Positions 8,983 to 18,747 of a stretch of 64,000 nt of DNA are shown here, piece by piece. The position numbers and the translations under genes were made by a program. Position 1 is the first letter of the stretch, and each line of letters starts with the position of its first letter. This DNA comes from Clostridia bacterium (GTDB lineage: Bacteria > Bacillota > Clostridia > Lachnospirales > Lachnospiraceae). The stretch covers positions 111,870 through 175,869 of the forward strand of contig QKJQ01000013.1 in NCBI GenBank assembly GCA_003249225.1, in the 5' to 3' direction. Below the pieces are notes generated by a model. The model was given only the letters and a program-made list of their open reading frames with translations, was not told the origin of the DNA and did no database searches.

Positions 8983-10569
8983 TTACTTATTGGATGCATC
9001 CAGTTCTATCCAGAACTCAACACCTGTCTCATGATTTTTCACACCATATTTCATGGAGTGGGAATCCATGATAGCCTTTACAATGGAAAGTCCAATTCCA
9101 TTGCCGCCATATTCTCTCGTGCGTGCCTTGTCAACTTTATAGAATTTGACCCATACATTATCAATATCCTCTTCCGGTATCGGATCTCCGGTATTAAAGA
9201 CTGCGATACGAATCAGGTCATTATCAATTTTGATTGTTTTAATTTCAATGATTTTGGCACCTGACGCATGATTTATCGCATTACTCATATAATTGGTTAT
9301 GACTTCCTCAATCATGTACTCATCTGCCCACACATAAATTGGTTCTTCCTGTTCAAAATGGATGCATATATCATTTTGTTTACGCAGGATCTCTGTCGCA
9401 TTTATTACTGATGTAATAACTTCACAAATGTCAAATCTCTGTATCTCCAGTTGATTGTTTCCGTGTTCAATCTGATTCAGTGATAAAAGTTTTTTCACCA
9501 TCTGATTCATTTTAACGGCTTCATCAATAATAACATCACAGTAAAAATCACGGCTTTCCTGATCATCACTGATATTATCTTTAAGTCCTTCTGCATACCC
9601 TTGAATCAATGCAATCGGCGTCTTTAATTCGTGTGTGACATTTGACAGGAAATCCTTTCTCATTTCATCGATTTCAACTTTTTTCTCGATATCAATTTTA
9701 AGTTCCGCGTTTGCTGCTTTTAACTCTGAAATTGTGTTTTCCAGTCTCTCGGATAGGTTATTTATGCTATTTCCTAATTCACCGATCTCATCTTTTGATG
9801 TTATTTTATATTTAACTTCAAAATCAAGTTCTGACATTCTTTTCGCAATTGTGGACAGCCGTATGATTGGTTTTGTAAACCTTGAGCTGAACAAATATGC
9901 AATCAGACTTCCCAGAAGGATGGTCACTATTCCGATGTATGCAAGAAATTGGTTGGATATTTTAACCGATTCCTGTATGCTCTCTATATTCGCTCTAACA
10001 AAGATCTGATAACCGTTATCCAGATTTCCGTAAAGGTCGATATAATTTGATTCCAAAATACTGTCATACTGAGAATAGATACCATAGTAATCATAGCTTT
10101 CCAGTACCTGTACGTTGCTGATTCCAGGTGTGGTAAGCATAGGATACGTATATGCCTGGATGGAATCACGAATTGAATCCTTCACACGGCTATACTCTCT
10201 GTCTTCCACACTGTTGGCCATGTCAGTTCCTTTGCTCCCAAGGCGAACAAGCCAGGGATAGATCATGTAGGTATCATATTTCGTTCCGAACCAACTGGTA
10301 AGTTCAAGATCATTGATCAGATAGATTTTTACATTATACTCAACTTCCATACGGTCTAGCTGAGCGACCTGATCTTCGCTTAATTCATCTTCGTAGTAAC
10401 CAGACAGATAAGACTGAAGTTCTGTGTAGGTCTCTGTGAGGACTTGTTTTTTGCTGTATACATAATAACTTTGTAAGAAAGAACGATTTAATGTCCAGTA
10501 CAATACAATTGTTAATGTAATTGCGATTGTAAGGAATAAAGCAATCTTAAATCGTAGGGAATATCTCAT
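8983..10569 (-). CDS. Membrane sensor histidine kinase
   Basis: This is the sensor half of a two-component system. Membrane helices at residues ~8-27 and ~207-229 flank a ~175-residue extracytoplasmic sensor region of no recognised family. HAMP (~230-283), HisKA with the phospho-acceptor in NVTHELKTP (His313), and the ATPase domain follow. The N box (NYMSNAINHA, Asn430), G1 box (NTGDPIP) and G2 box (GGNGIGLSI) are intact. The ATG shares its first base with the last base of the regulator's TAA, so translation is coupled. The signal is unknown. Confidence 0.93.
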   Translation of the reverse strand: MRYSLRFKIALFLTIAITLTIVLYWTLNRSFLQSYYVYSKKQVLTETYTELQSYLSGYYEDELSEDQVAQLDRMEVEYNVKIYLINDLELTSWFGTKYDTYMIYPWLVRLGSKGTDMANSVEDREYSRVKDSIRDSIQAYTYPMLTTPGISNVQVLESYDYYGIYSQYDSILESNYIDLYGNLDNGYQIFVRANIESIQESVKISNQFLAYIGIVTILLGSLIAYLFSSRFTKPIIRLSTIAKRMSELDFEVKYKITSKDEIGELGNSINNLSERLENTISELKAANAELKIDIEKKVEIDEMRKDFLSNVTHELKTPIALIQGYAEGLKDNISDDQESRDFYCDVIIDEAVKMNQMVKKLLSLNQIEHGNNQLEIQRFDICEVITSVINATEILRKQNDICIHFEQEEPIYVWADEYMIEEVITNYMSNAINHASGAKIIEIKTIKIDNDLIRIAVFNTGDPIPEEDIDNVWVKFYKVDKARTREYGGNGIGLSIVKAIMDSHSMKYGVKNHETGVEFWIELDASNK

Positions 10570-11252
10570 TATTCATCCGCCTCAACTTCAAATTTGTATC
10601 CCATGCCCCAGATTGTCTTAATGAAATCACCTTTTTCGCCCATTTTGCTTCTGAGTTTTTTTACATGGGTATCAATTGTTCTGGCATCACCAAAGTAATC
10701 ATAATTCCAAACATTGTTCAGAATCTTTTCCCTTGATAACGCAACACCTTTATTTACAATAAAATATGTGAGAAGTTCAAATTCTTTTACACTTAATTCA
10801 ATAGACTTATTATCAATCCGTACTTCGTGAGCTGCCTGGTCAAGAACTATACCACCAATCTCAACCGTACTGTTATCAAGCGCATTGGATCGGCGGAGAA
10901 TAGCTTCAACCCTGGCTACCAGTATTTTAGGGCTGAAAGGTTTTGAAATGTATTCGTCAACGCCAAGCTCAAATCCAAGCAATTCATCTTTTTCATCGCT
11001 TTTTGCTGTCAGCATAATAATCGGTACCTTAGAATACCTCCGGATTTCCCGGCAAGTCTGCCATCCATCCATCTTAGGCATCATAACGTCTAAAATTATC
11101 AGGGAAATGTCTTTCTTTTCAAAAAACAGATCAACCGCTGCTTCTCCATTTTCTGCTTCTAACACCTGATAATCCTGTCTCGTCAGGAAATCTTTTACTA
11201 ATTTACGCATCCTGCTTTCATCATCAACTACAAGCACTTTCAACCGTTCCAC
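10569..11252 (-). CDS. OmpR/PhoB-family response regulator
   Basis: This DNA-binding partner of the overlapping kinase has a receiver domain (residues 1-115) with Asp10-Asp11, phospho-acceptor Asp55 (LIILDVMMPKMDG), Thr82 and Lys104. The winged-helix DNA-binding domain (~130-223) has the typical SVKEFELL and DARTIDTHVKKLR segments. The 227-residue length is normal. GGAGGTGCGG lies upstream of the ATG. The kinase-regulator order and one-base overlap indicate a two-gene unit; targets cannot be told from the sequence. Confidence 0.95.
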   Translation of the reverse strand: MERLKVLVVDDESRMRKLVKDFLTRQDYQVLEAENGEAAVDLFFEKKDISLIILDVMMPKMDGWQTCREIRRYSKVPIIMLTAKSDEKDELLGFELGVDEYISKPFSPKILVARVEAILRRSNALDNSTVEIGGIVLDQAAHEVRIDNKSIELSVKEFELLTYFIVNKGVALSREKILNNVWNYDYFGDARTIDTHVKKLRSKMGEKGDFIKTIWGMGYKFEVEADE

Positions 11253-11312
11253 TACCGCACCTCCAATGTAATTTCCCTAATAGTAACAGGTATTTATGAT
11301 GAAACTGTGTTT

Positions 11313-12020
11313 TTATTCCGCCTTTTTTTCCTTTTCCAGAATAATTTGCTCCCTTTCATTAAGTTCTGCTTCTTTTTCCTGTAAACTTTGCTCCCATTCC
11401 GAATATTGATCAATGACTTTTGTTTCGGCATTAATGAATTTTGAATCATCACTGAAGTAAACAACCGCGAGTAATGAAATAAAACCAACAGCCAGCATAA
11501 AAATAACAATTTTCAAGTTTCTTATCGTATTCTTGTTTGATGCCAGTTTGCGTTTTTGCTTTTCGAACTCTGCATCGTGTGCCCAGATCAGACGTTTTTC
11601 TTCGAGTTCTGCGTCTTGTCTGATGGATTCATCGGGTGTTTCGGGTTCCATCACTTTTTCTATATCGTCTTTTAAGCCTGCCATCGCTTGCTGACCTTCT
11701 TTTGCAGCGACCGTGACAGCAGATGAATCTGTTGTTTGAATAGCAGAACCCGTCTTAACACTTATTTTAGGCATTGATTCTTCGGATACTTTTCCAGTAT
11801 CCAATAGAATCTGATAGAGTTCATGAAGGAAACTAAGTCCGACCGGAGTCACAAACATCTGATTATCAACCAGTTTTGTATATACATTCCAGACGGCTTC
11901 CGGTGCATTCAAATTAGTTTTAGCCTTAATATAGCGAATAGCTTCTGCTTCTTTTTGTGCTGCTCTGCCAGTCTTTTCATCTTCAAAACAAAATCCATTA
12001 ACTACACTTAGCTTCTGCAT
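11313..12020 (-). CDS. Single-pass membrane protein with C-terminal coiled coil, unknown function
   Basis: I do not recognise a named family. Residues ~1-80 form a compact helical region, ~100-165 a polar charged linker, ~169-189 one membrane helix (IVIFMLAVGFISLLAVV), and the last ~35 residues a Glu/Lys-rich coiled coil. The start is set at the ATG at 12020 (MQKLSVV), six bases after GAGGG. The ATG at 12026 lies almost on top of that site and is unlikely. It lies between the cyclophilin lipoprotein and the response regulator on the same strand with short gaps, so it could share their transcript and link to envelope signalling, which is inference only. Confidence 0.75.
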   Translation of the reverse strand: MQKLSVVNGFCFEDEKTGRAAQKEAEAIRYIKAKTNLNAPEAVWNVYTKLVDNQMFVTPVGLSFLHELYQILLDTGKVSEESMPKISVKTGSAIQTTDSSAVTVAAKEGQQAMAGLKDDIEKVMEPETPDESIRQDAELEEKRLIWAHDAEFEKQKRKLASNKNTIRNLKIVIFMLAVGFISLLAVVYFSDDSKFINAETKVIDQYSEWEQSLQEKEAELNEREQIILEKEKKAE

Positions 12021-12066
12021 ACCCATCCCTCAATTCTGTGCTCCGCCCGGCACAATGAAACCTTTT

Positions 12067-12894
12067 CTAATATGTAAATACATTTACAGTACGAATTATA
12101 ATATCTTCTTCCGGTCTGTATGTCGCATCGACTGAAGCGGCTGCAATGGCGTCCATTACATCAAAGCCTTCAAATACCTGACCAAAGACGGTATGATGTC
12201 CATCCAGCCAAGGTGCACCGCCATAAATGTCATAAAGCGACAGTTCATCCGGTGTGAGAATGGTATCATACCCGGATTTCAAATAGTCCGAAAAACTGTA
12301 TCCTTTGTAATCAACCAAAGATTTTAACTCTGCAAGTGAAGAAGCACTTTTCTGCACAAGAAAAAACTGACTCGTATTTGTATCGGTGCCGGAATTTGCC
12401 ATACAGAGAGCTCCACGGTATGGATGGAGTTCCTCACTGATTTCATCAGCAAACGGTTCTCCATAGATACTTTCACCACCATGCCCCGTACCAAGAGGAT
12501 CTCCGCTTTGTATCATAAAATCGTCAATTACCCTGTGAAATACTTGGCCATCATAATATCCTTCTCTGGCATGTGTCAAAAAATTATCCACAGCAAGCGG
12601 AGCCTGATCCGGAAACAATGCAATCAGAATGGAACCATAATCTTCTACAATAATCTCAGCAACGGTATCTCCGATCTCAGGCATTGTAAATTGCAACAAC
12701 TGTTGTGCTGCCGACGAAAGCGTAGGCTCTCCGGTCCAGGTCTCATCAACAGCTGTGACATCGACCTTGTCGGCATCCTCCTGTTGATTTGCCTCTGTGG
12801 TCTGACAGCCCGTCAGAAATAGCAGCATCAGTAGTATGGTTACTATCAGCAAATGTTTCTTCTTTCTTTTAATCTGGTCTTCCCTGCTGTTCAT
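12067..12894 (-). CDS. Cyclophilin-type peptidyl-prolyl isomerase lipoprotein
   Basis: This is a surface-anchored foldase that should catalyse cis-trans isomerisation of X-Pro bonds in exported proteins. After a lysine-rich N terminus, a lipoprotein signal ends in LFLTGC. The cyclophilin domain (~residues 75-275) shows FHRVIDDFMIQSGDP with the catalytic Arg, ANSGTDTNTSQFF, and HTVFGQVFEG. A ~35-residue insertion (SLVDYKGYSFSD and following) separates the last two blocks, as in some clostridial cyclophilins. An AAGGA site lies rather far (about 12 bases) from the ATG, so the start is less certain than the frame. Confidence 0.92.
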   Translation of the reverse strand: MNSREDQIKRKKKHLLIVTILLMLLFLTGCQTTEANQQEDADKVDVTAVDETWTGEPTLSSAAQQLLQFTMPEIGDTVAEIIVEDYGSILIALFPDQAPLAVDNFLTHAREGYYDGQVFHRVIDDFMIQSGDPLGTGHGGESIYGEPFADEISEELHPYRGALCMANSGTDTNTSQFFLVQKSASSLAELKSLVDYKGYSFSDYLKSGYDTILTPDELSLYDIYGGAPWLDGHHTVFGQVFEGFDVMDAIAAASVDATYRPEEDIIIRTVNVFTY

Positions 12895-13038
12895 AAACTG
12901 TTATGTTCCTTCCATTCAATATCGCCCTGTCAACTCCAACGATTATTTCTCATCTATTTATTATGTATTTTACTTGATACTACGAATATTGTAAACTACG
13001 AAATCGTTGTGTCTGTTTTTGTAGATTTTATATTTAAT

Positions 13039-13611
13039 CTAGAGCCAAAAGGCAATGGCAAAAACACAAAGCCCCGCAATTCCCGTCCCGAGCATTACTA
13101 ATGTCGGATTGATCTTCCACTTACGAAGCACAAAAAAGGCTGCCAGAAACAAACCAAGAGATGCGAAATCAATTCCTTTTACATTATCGATCATACCACT
13201 GTCTCCCCAAAGAGAAAGCTCTGCCAGTGTAAACCCAGCTGATCCGATCAGCGCAATTACCGCCGGTCTGAGACCTTTCAGAATTCCCTGCATCAAGGAA
13301 AGGTTTCTATATTTGTAATAAAAGGTCCCAAGAAGCAGGACAATACAGCAGGATGGAAAGACGCAACCAGCGGTCGCGATCAAAGCGCCGGCAATTCCGG
13401 CGATACGTATCCCAACGAACGATGCAGAATTTATTGCGACCGGCCCCGGGGTCATCTGTGATATGGTTATTACATCAGCAAATTCTTTTAGGGACAGCCA
13501 ACCATTCGTATCAACAACCTGATTCTGTATGATCGGCATTGCTGCATATCCTCCGCCGATACTAAATAAACCTACCTGGAAGAAACTCCAGAATAATTTT
13601 AGATATATCAT
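13039..13611 (-). CDS. Chromate transporter (CHR) family half-protein, second of a pair
   Basis: A 190-residue membrane protein with a single CHR domain: GLFSIGGGYAAMPIIQ, SQMTPGPVAINSASFVG and four to five further hydrophobic helices. In short-chain CHR systems two half-size subunits, encoded together, replace the fused ChrA and are thought to form one transporter. Its ATG overlaps the stop of the first half by 4 bp (ATGA), so synthesis is coupled. Characterised members export chromate; in anaerobes the natural substrate is often unclear. I leave the gene symbol empty for that reason. Confidence 0.9.
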   Translation of the reverse strand: MIYLKLFWSFFQVGLFSIGGGYAAMPIIQNQVVDTNGWLSLKEFADVITISQMTPGPVAINSASFVGIRIAGIAGALIATAGCVFPSCCIVLLLGTFYYKYRNLSLMQGILKGLRPAVIALIGSAGFTLAELSLWGDSGMIDNVKGIDFASLGLFLAAFFVLRKWKINPTLVMLGTGIAGLCVFAIAFWL

Positions 13612-14273
13612 TTTGTCTCTCCCTTCGTTGCATCTGCGTTCTGAATGTCTTCTTCTTTGGCATCTGTATTATCATCATTTATTTTCGTTTGAACTGTTTT
13701 CTTTGGATTTTTTTTCTTTTGCACCATTATCGTAATACCACCCAGCAGACCGCAGGATAAGATAATCAGTATAACATTAACATCAAAAAAGAAAGCCAGA
13801 ATAAATGCGGCAAATAAAACGACCACCGGTAGCTTTTTCTTTTCTTTGAACAGATCCTGTGCCATCCTTATGGCAACATCGATTACGACAGCAGCAACAC
13901 CTGCCTGCATTCCACGCAGCAAGAACTTGATATAAACATTGCTGATGAATGCAGTGTATGCAAGGGAGATTACAGACAAAATAATCAGGGGTGGGAGAAC
14001 TGTACCCAAAATCGTAATAGCAACGCCGGCTGCTCCGGCCAGGCGGTATCCAATCAAAACTGCCGCATTCACAGCAACCGCTCCCGGTGTAGATTGTGCG
14101 ATTGCTGTGAGGTCAAGCATTTCCTCGTCTTCTATTAATTTAAGATCTTCAACAAATTTTTTTCGAAGCAATGGAATAATCACATATCCCCCACCGAAGG
14201 TAAACGCACTGATATAAAAAGTCGATATGAATAATTTCCAATAAAATGCGGCATTTCGTTTCATTTTTCTCAA
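13608..14273 (-). CDS. Chromate transporter (CHR) family half-protein, first of a pair
   Basis: This 221-residue CHR half-protein has FTFGGGYVIIPLL, QSTPGAVAVNAAVLIGYRLAG and about five membrane helices. It ends in a highly charged Lys/Asp/Glu tail (~residues 185-221) that the partner lacks. It follows the antiporter gene by 29 bp and overlaps the second half-gene by 4 bp, so the three probably form one operon (antiporter, CHR1, CHR2). The charged tail is unusual for the family and probably cytoplasmic. Confidence 0.9.
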   Translation of the reverse strand: MRKMKRNAAFYWKLFISTFYISAFTFGGGYVIIPLLRKKFVEDLKLIEDEEMLDLTAIAQSTPGAVAVNAAVLIGYRLAGAAGVAITILGTVLPPLIILSVISLAYTAFISNVYIKFLLRGMQAGVAAVVIDVAIRMAQDLFKEKKKLPVVVLFAAFILAFFFDVNVILIILSCGLLGGITIMVQKKKNPKKTVQTKINDDNTDAKEEDIQNADATKGETK

Positions 14274-14302
14274 TTCCTGCTTTCTTTGATTTTCGATTCA
14301 TT

Positions 14303-15484
14303 TTACTCTGTCTTTGTCAGCCATTTTTTGTAGCTGGCATCAATCAGCAGTGCCCCAAGAGGAGCCGTAATCAATATCGAGATGACCGCAACTGTCTGTA
14401 CCAGATTCCCGCATGCGAGCCCCATAGCAAGTGGAATACCTCCAATGGCGGCTTGAACCGTTGCTTTTGGAATCTGCGTCAGTAAACAGAATCCCTTTTC
14501 TTTTCTATTCAGCTTCGTTCCCAGCAGGCTTAGCCAGGAACCTGCCATACGAAACAGCAGACCTGCAAATAGCAGGATCACTACAACAATACCAGCCGAT
14601 GCGGCATAAGGGAGATTAACAGTCGCTCCAACCAGTACAAAAAGAAATATCTCTGCAGCAACCCATATCTTACCAAACTTTATGGTTACCCGTTTTGCCA
14701 GAACATCATACATGTTATAAATTACAATTCCCATACTCATAACCGCAAGTAAACCGGAAACAGCTACGATTCCATCAAGCATTTCTTCGAGTACAACAAA
14801 GAACAGGGACACACTGATCATAACAATGACCTTTATTGTATCCCGAATATGAACCCTCTTGAAAAACCATATCATAATATACCCGGATATAACACCAAGC
14901 AGAATTCCAAAAAGGATTGATTCAGGAATCTGCAGAAAGCTTACAGCTGATATACTTTCTCCTGTATCCATGGTTAATAACGCTGAAAACACAACGATAA
15001 CGATTACATCACTGGCTGAGCACCCCGCAATAATCATCTGTGGTATTCCCTGTTTTGTCCCATATCCTTCTTCCATCATTTTTGCCATACGGGTTATAAC
15101 AACCGCTGGAGATACCGCGCCAAGAACAACACCGATAATTCCTGCTTCCAAAACAGTGATTCCAAGGAAATGCGGTGCAAAGAATAAAAAAGCAGCAGCC
15201 TCAAAGACAGCGGGCAAAAAGCTTAACAGAATCGCCGGCCGGCCTACCATCTTCAAATCGTGTATATCCAGTGTCAGCCCAGCTTTTAATAAAATAATAA
15301 TCAAAGCTATCTTCTTTATATCAGGTGCAAGCGCAAGCAAGGATTCATCCAGTCCATTCAAACAAAAAGGTCCTAATATCACACCGACAAGGAGCATGCC
15401 AATAATATGCGGCAGATGAAGCTTTCTGAATAATGCTTCCGCTAAAAGTCCGCATAAACAAATAAGAGCTATACTGAATAACAT
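14303..15484 (-). CDS. Cation:proton antiporter (CPA family, NhaP/KefB-like)
   Basis: A 393-residue integral membrane protein with about 12 hydrophobic helices and no cytoplasmic RCK/TrkA-N tail. Helix signatures of Na+/H+ exchangers are visible (LPHIIGMLLVGVILGP; GVVLGAVSPAVV; GCSASDVIVIVVFSALL). It should exchange Na+ or K+ for protons across the membrane; ion choice cannot be read from the sequence. CGGAGGAAAATT precedes the ATG. It heads a likely operon with the two CHR half-genes, pairing ion homeostasis with anion transport. Confidence 0.88.
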   Translation of the reverse strand: MLFSIALICLCGLLAEALFRKLHLPHIIGMLLVGVILGPFCLNGLDESLLALAPDIKKIALIIILLKAGLTLDIHDLKMVGRPAILLSFLPAVFEAAAFLFFAPHFLGITVLEAGIIGVVLGAVSPAVVITRMAKMMEEGYGTKQGIPQMIIAGCSASDVIVIVVFSALLTMDTGESISAVSFLQIPESILFGILLGVISGYIMIWFFKRVHIRDTIKVIVMISVSLFFVVLEEMLDGIVAVSGLLAVMSMGIVIYNMYDVLAKRVTIKFGKIWVAAEIFLFVLVGATVNLPYAASAGIVVVILLFAGLLFRMAGSWLSLLGTKLNRKEKGFCLLTQIPKATVQAAIGGIPLAMGLACGNLVQTVAVISILITAPLGALLIDASYKKWLTKTE

Positions 15485-15588
15485 AATTTTCCTCCGATTT
15501 GACGTTCTTTATACCAAGTTGAAAGTTTATCACAATGCCTCTGAAAAATCAAATCTGACAATGCATTTTATCTATATTCATTCTGAGG

Positions 15589-18500
15589 TTATCCGCATAT
15601 CCATTTTGCGGTACTTCCCTTGCTGCTTTTTTGAATGACCAATTTCTGACTGATCTGTTCCTTCAATTCTGTCACATGGGAAATAATCCCTACCAGCCGC
15701 TTACCTTCTGTCAGCTGATGAAGAATCGCAATTGCTTTTTCTCTGGCTTCCTCATCCAGTGATCCAAAACCTTCATCAATAAACATAGTATCTATGTGAA
15801 CTTTCCCGGCTGAATTCTGAATTACATCTGCCATACCAAGTGCCATTGCAAGCGATGCCATAAATGATTCTCCGCCGGAGAGTGTTTTCACATCCCGGAC
15901 TGAATCCGTAATAAGACTGTAGATATCCAGATCCAGCCCGACCTCTCCCTGGGTTCCTAAAGCATCCAATTCTCTGCATTGCAATACGAACTGACCTCCT
16001 GTCATAGTGATAAGACGTTTGTTCGCTTCCTGAATCATCTGTATAAAATACTGACGCTGCACGAAAGTCTGAAAATCAAGCTTAGCCGAACCACTGACCT
16101 GACCATTGGCAATCCGGTCAAGTCTTCCAACTACTTCGTATTCTTTCTTCTTCTCTTCTCTGATTTTGAAAAGCCTTTTCAGCTCTTTTTCTTCCTGCTC
16201 ATTCGCAATTCGCAGCCCGAAAATCTTCTTGCTTTCTTTGCTGCTTTGCTCCTGTAAGCTTCGATTTTTTGCAAACTCGTCTTCCAATTCTTCGAGCCGG
16301 ATCCGCACTTTGCCCTTTGTCCAAAGTGTATATTCGGAAAGCATCTCTTTTGCCTTAATCAGAGCATCACGGAACTGTTTGTATTCTTCTTCCATTCTCT
16401 CAATGCTGCTTTCCGGAAGAATCGATTGCTGATATTTTACAGAATCTTCAAATCCCTGCCGTTCGAGTTCCGCTTTATAAGATTCTTCTGCTTCTTTACA
16501 CTGGACCATTCGTCTGTCGCGGTACATGAGCTCGGTCTCTAGGTTACTTTTCAAACGATTTAGCTTTTCTTTTGATTCATCAAAAAATGACTGTGCCTGC
16601 CTGCTTTTTTCCTCTGCATTTTTAACTTCCTGCAGTAGATCCTGTAATCTTTCTTCTGCTGATTTACGATCCTCATATGGAAGTCTTTCTTGAAATTCAT
16701 CTCTTTTTGTTTTTGCAAATTCAAGCAAAAGCCTGGCTTCCTGTACTTCCTTTTCTGTCAGTTTCTGACTGGCATCATGTTCACTGATCTGACTCCTGAC
16801 CTTTTCCTGCTCTTCAATGCTTTTCTGATATAATACAGCTTCTTCCCTGAATCCATTCAGTTTATTGTTATTTTCTTTTATCTCCTGTTGATTTTTATAC
16901 ATTTCTTCACGGATATCGCTTGTTTCAGGAATCTTGTCGGTAAAAGTATCACTCAGCCATTTTTTTGCTTCGCTTTGCAGCAGTTCCTTCCTGCTGTTCT
17001 TTTCAGATTTACATATTATATATTCTTTCTGTATTTCTTCAAGTTTTTGATCTGCCTGCGCTTTTTCTGATTTTGCATTTTCAAGATCGGCCTGCGTTAT
17101 TGCATTTTCTGAAAGTACCGCGAGTTTTGGATGATGAACGGAGCCGCAAACCGGGCAACTGTCACCATCTGAAAGCCCCATCGCCAGTATGCCGGCCTGC
17201 TCTGAAAGATAAGACCGGTTCATTACTTCATACTTTCTGTTCATTTGTTCAACAAGCGTAACTGCGGTGTTGTACTGCTCTTCCAGCCGATGTTCTTTTT
17301 TTTGCAGTTCAAGATATTCCTGTAACCTACTATCCAGCTCCGACAATGCTTCTTTCCTGGCACTCAATTCTTTACATAAAGTTTCCAGACGCAGTGCATT
17401 CTTTTCACTGTCCTTATACTGCTCCTGCGTAACTATTATTATATTCAGCCTGTTTTGCGCATCGGATAAGCGCTTGTTTACAAAAGACAACTGTTCTGCT
17501 TTTTCCTCTGCTTCTTTTTTTCTTTTATCGACCTCATTACGATACGATTCCAATTCATCATACATTGGCATGGATTGTTTTAATCCGGCAATACTGTCCG
17601 CATTCTGATTCCTGCATTCATTCTCTTCCTTTTTTGCCTGTTCTGCCGCCAATTTTGCTTTGTTGTTTATTTCTTCTGATTTTTCTATATCAAGCTCCAA
17701 TGCGATGCATCGTTGTATACTTTCCTGTTTCTCTTCTTCTGTTTTTTTACTGGCATCTTCTTTTACCTTTACCTTGTCCGCTTTCCTTGCCAGTCTGCAT
17801 TTTTCAAGAACTGCATCCTTCTCTATTTCTTGATCTGTAAGCTGTTCGACCTGAAGCTTTACAGCATCAAGTTTATCAAAATTTTTGTTTACTTCGGCTG
17901 CTTTTGCAATCTCCTGATCCAGTTTTGACAACTGCTCCTGAATTTTAGCCTCCATAGCAAGAAACTTGCTTTCTTCAGACCTGACTTCTATATTAATATC
18001 ATGGATCATCTGCATGATTTTATCCGGATCACTTTCAAGAAAGCTTTCTTCTTTCTTCCATTCATCTGCAAAACGACTCTCATCAATGCAGGAAATACGA
18101 TTCATAGACATCTGACAGCGTTCTCGGTTCTTTGCCAGATCAATGGTCAGAGTTTTCGCTTTATCACGCAGTATGGACTGAACTTTCTCGTAAATCCTTG
18201 TATTGAATATCTTTGAGAATATCTCTTTTCTGTCTTTGGATGGTGCATGCAAGAGCTTAAGAAAATCCCCCTGTGCTATCATGGCGATCTGTGTGAACTG
18301 ATCTGCATCAAGTCCGATGATTTCTTTGATCTTATCGTTGATTTCCCGCAGCTTTCCCACATAGCTTCTGCCATCCGGCATAATCAGATCAACCGAAGGT
18401 TTTTCTTCTGTCAGTACCGCCGTTCCATCTTTCGCTTTTCTTTTTCCCTGTCTGAGATACTTTGGATTCCTCCTAATCGTATAGAACTCCCCCTGATAAA

Positions 18501-18747
18501 CAAAGGTAAGTTCCACAAAAGTAGGCGTTTCCGGGGAAGCAAAATGGCTTCGCATCATATTCCCATCACGCTTTCCCCCGCTGGTCTGATCATACAAAGC
18601 GTACGTTATTGCATCGAACACGGTCGTCTTTCCGGCTCCTGTATCACCTGTTATTAAAAAAATACCATGATTGTACTCAGAAAAATCAATTATCTCCTCC
18701 TCTGCATATGAACCAAAAGCAGATAATATTAATCGAATCGGTTTCAT
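15589..18747 (-). CDS. sbcC: SbcC exonuclease subunit (SMC-like ATPase)
   Basis: SbcC with SbcD forms an ATP-dependent nuclease that opens hairpins and processes DNA ends. At 1052 residues the length is typical. The Walker A GDTGAGKTT is near residue 36, two long coiled coils run through the middle, and the zinc hook CPVC is near residue 528. The ABC signature KTLSGGES lies near 950 and Walker B MFIDEGFGSLD near 985. Its ATG follows the TAA of sbcD with no gap, so expression is coupled. A bacteriophage-exclusion or recombination role is family knowledge. It is not part of the Wadjet operon at 56-63 kb, although its architecture resembles JetC. Confidence 0.97.
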   Translation of the reverse strand: MKPIRLILSAFGSYAEEEIIDFSEYNHGIFLITGDTGAGKTTVFDAITYALYDQTSGGKRDGNMMRSHFASPETPTFVELTFVYQGEFYTIRRNPKYLRQGKRKAKDGTAVLTEEKPSVDLIMPDGRSYVGKLREINDKIKEIIGLDADQFTQIAMIAQGDFLKLLHAPSKDRKEIFSKIFNTRIYEKVQSILRDKAKTLTIDLAKNRERCQMSMNRISCIDESRFADEWKKEESFLESDPDKIMQMIHDINIEVRSEESKFLAMEAKIQEQLSKLDQEIAKAAEVNKNFDKLDAVKLQVEQLTDQEIEKDAVLEKCRLARKADKVKVKEDASKKTEEEKQESIQRCIALELDIEKSEEINNKAKLAAEQAKKEENECRNQNADSIAGLKQSMPMYDELESYRNEVDKRKKEAEEKAEQLSFVNKRLSDAQNRLNIIIVTQEQYKDSEKNALRLETLCKELSARKEALSELDSRLQEYLELQKKEHRLEEQYNTAVTLVEQMNRKYEVMNRSYLSEQAGILAMGLSDGDSCPVCGSVHHPKLAVLSENAITQADLENAKSEKAQADQKLEEIQKEYIICKSEKNSRKELLQSEAKKWLSDTFTDKIPETSDIREEMYKNQQEIKENNNKLNGFREEAVLYQKSIEEQEKVRSQISEHDASQKLTEKEVQEARLLLEFAKTKRDEFQERLPYEDRKSAEERLQDLLQEVKNAEEKSRQAQSFFDESKEKLNRLKSNLETELMYRDRRMVQCKEAEESYKAELERQGFEDSVKYQQSILPESSIERMEEEYKQFRDALIKAKEMLSEYTLWTKGKVRIRLEELEDEFAKNRSLQEQSSKESKKIFGLRIANEQEEKELKRLFKIREEKKKEYEVVGRLDRIANGQVSGSAKLDFQTFVQRQYFIQMIQEANKRLITMTGGQFVLQCRELDALGTQGEVGLDLDIYSLITDSVRDVKTLSGGESFMASLAMALGMADVIQNSAGKVHIDTMFIDEGFGSLDEEAREKAIAILHQLTEGKRLVGIISHVTELKEQISQKLVIQKSSKGSTAKWICG

